A program made the position numbers and the translations under genes. A stretch of DNA of 7,083 nucleotides from the NCBI GenBank assembly GCA_029287555.1, contig JARFQX010000184.1, positions 1 to 7,083 of the forward strand, written 5' to 3'. Positions 7,062 to 7,083 of this stretch are shown one piece after another. The notes beneath the pieces are model-generated. The model made no database searches and had not been told where the DNA came from. It saw only the letters and a program-made list of their open reading frames with translations. This stretch comes from Rubripirellula sp. GTDB lineage: Bacteria; Planctomycetota; Planctomycetia; Pirellulales; Pirellulaceae. Position 1 is the first letter of the stretch, and every line of letters begins with the position of its first letter.

Positions 7062-7083
7062 GGCCCTAGCTAGTTCGAGCGGA

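Noticed and set aside
1..7083. CRISPR array, tRNA, insertion sequence or phage genes
   Set aside because: No regularly spaced direct repeats, no cloverleaf-like segment, no transposase or integrase motif and no terminal inverted repeats with target duplications were seen.

Overview
The window looks like part of a planctomycete chromosome (Rhodopirellula/Pirellula-like). This is inferred from moderately high GC, long loosely packed genes, a secreted GH32 enzyme with an extra N-terminal sandwich-like domain, and a very large AsmA-like envelope protein. No rRNA or other taxonomic marker is present, so the assignment is tentative.

Layout from left to right. At 1-222 (+) lies the 3' end of flhB, coding for the C-terminal part of the flagellar export-apparatus switch protein. 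At 223-437 is a convergent intergenic region with a large imperfect inverted repeat built from GAGCAC/GTGCTC hexamers, a good candidate for a bidirectional terminator or a dispersed genomic repeat. At 438-2480 (-) is a complete secreted glycoside hydrolase family 32 gene (levanase/inulinase/invertase type) with all three catalytic motifs. At 2481-2651 is its short upstream region. At 2652 to about 3142 (-) is the 3' remnant of a major facilitator sugar porter gene. It lacks its 5' two thirds and carries a frameshift at a T6 run. At 3144-7061 (-) is one very long gene for a 1305-residue, single-pass, AsmA/TamB-like envelope protein; its reading frame is still open at the right edge.

How the genes relate: the transporter remnant and the GH32 gene lie in the same orientation and probably once formed a fructan or sucrose utilisation pair, in which the GH32 enzyme released fructose or glucose outside the cytoplasm and the porter took it up. 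The transporter now looks dead in this strain. The AsmA-like gene ends only a few bases before the remnant, so the rearrangement that removed the transporter's 5' part probably has its junction close to the AsmA stop codon. flhB belongs to a separate, oppositely oriented unit.

I see no clear new defence, mobile or RNA-based system. The items most worth a second look are the GAGCAC inverted repeat, the decayed transporter with a canonical -1 slippery heptamer exactly at its frame break, and the hexapeptide repeats in the cytoplasmic head of the AsmA-like protein.
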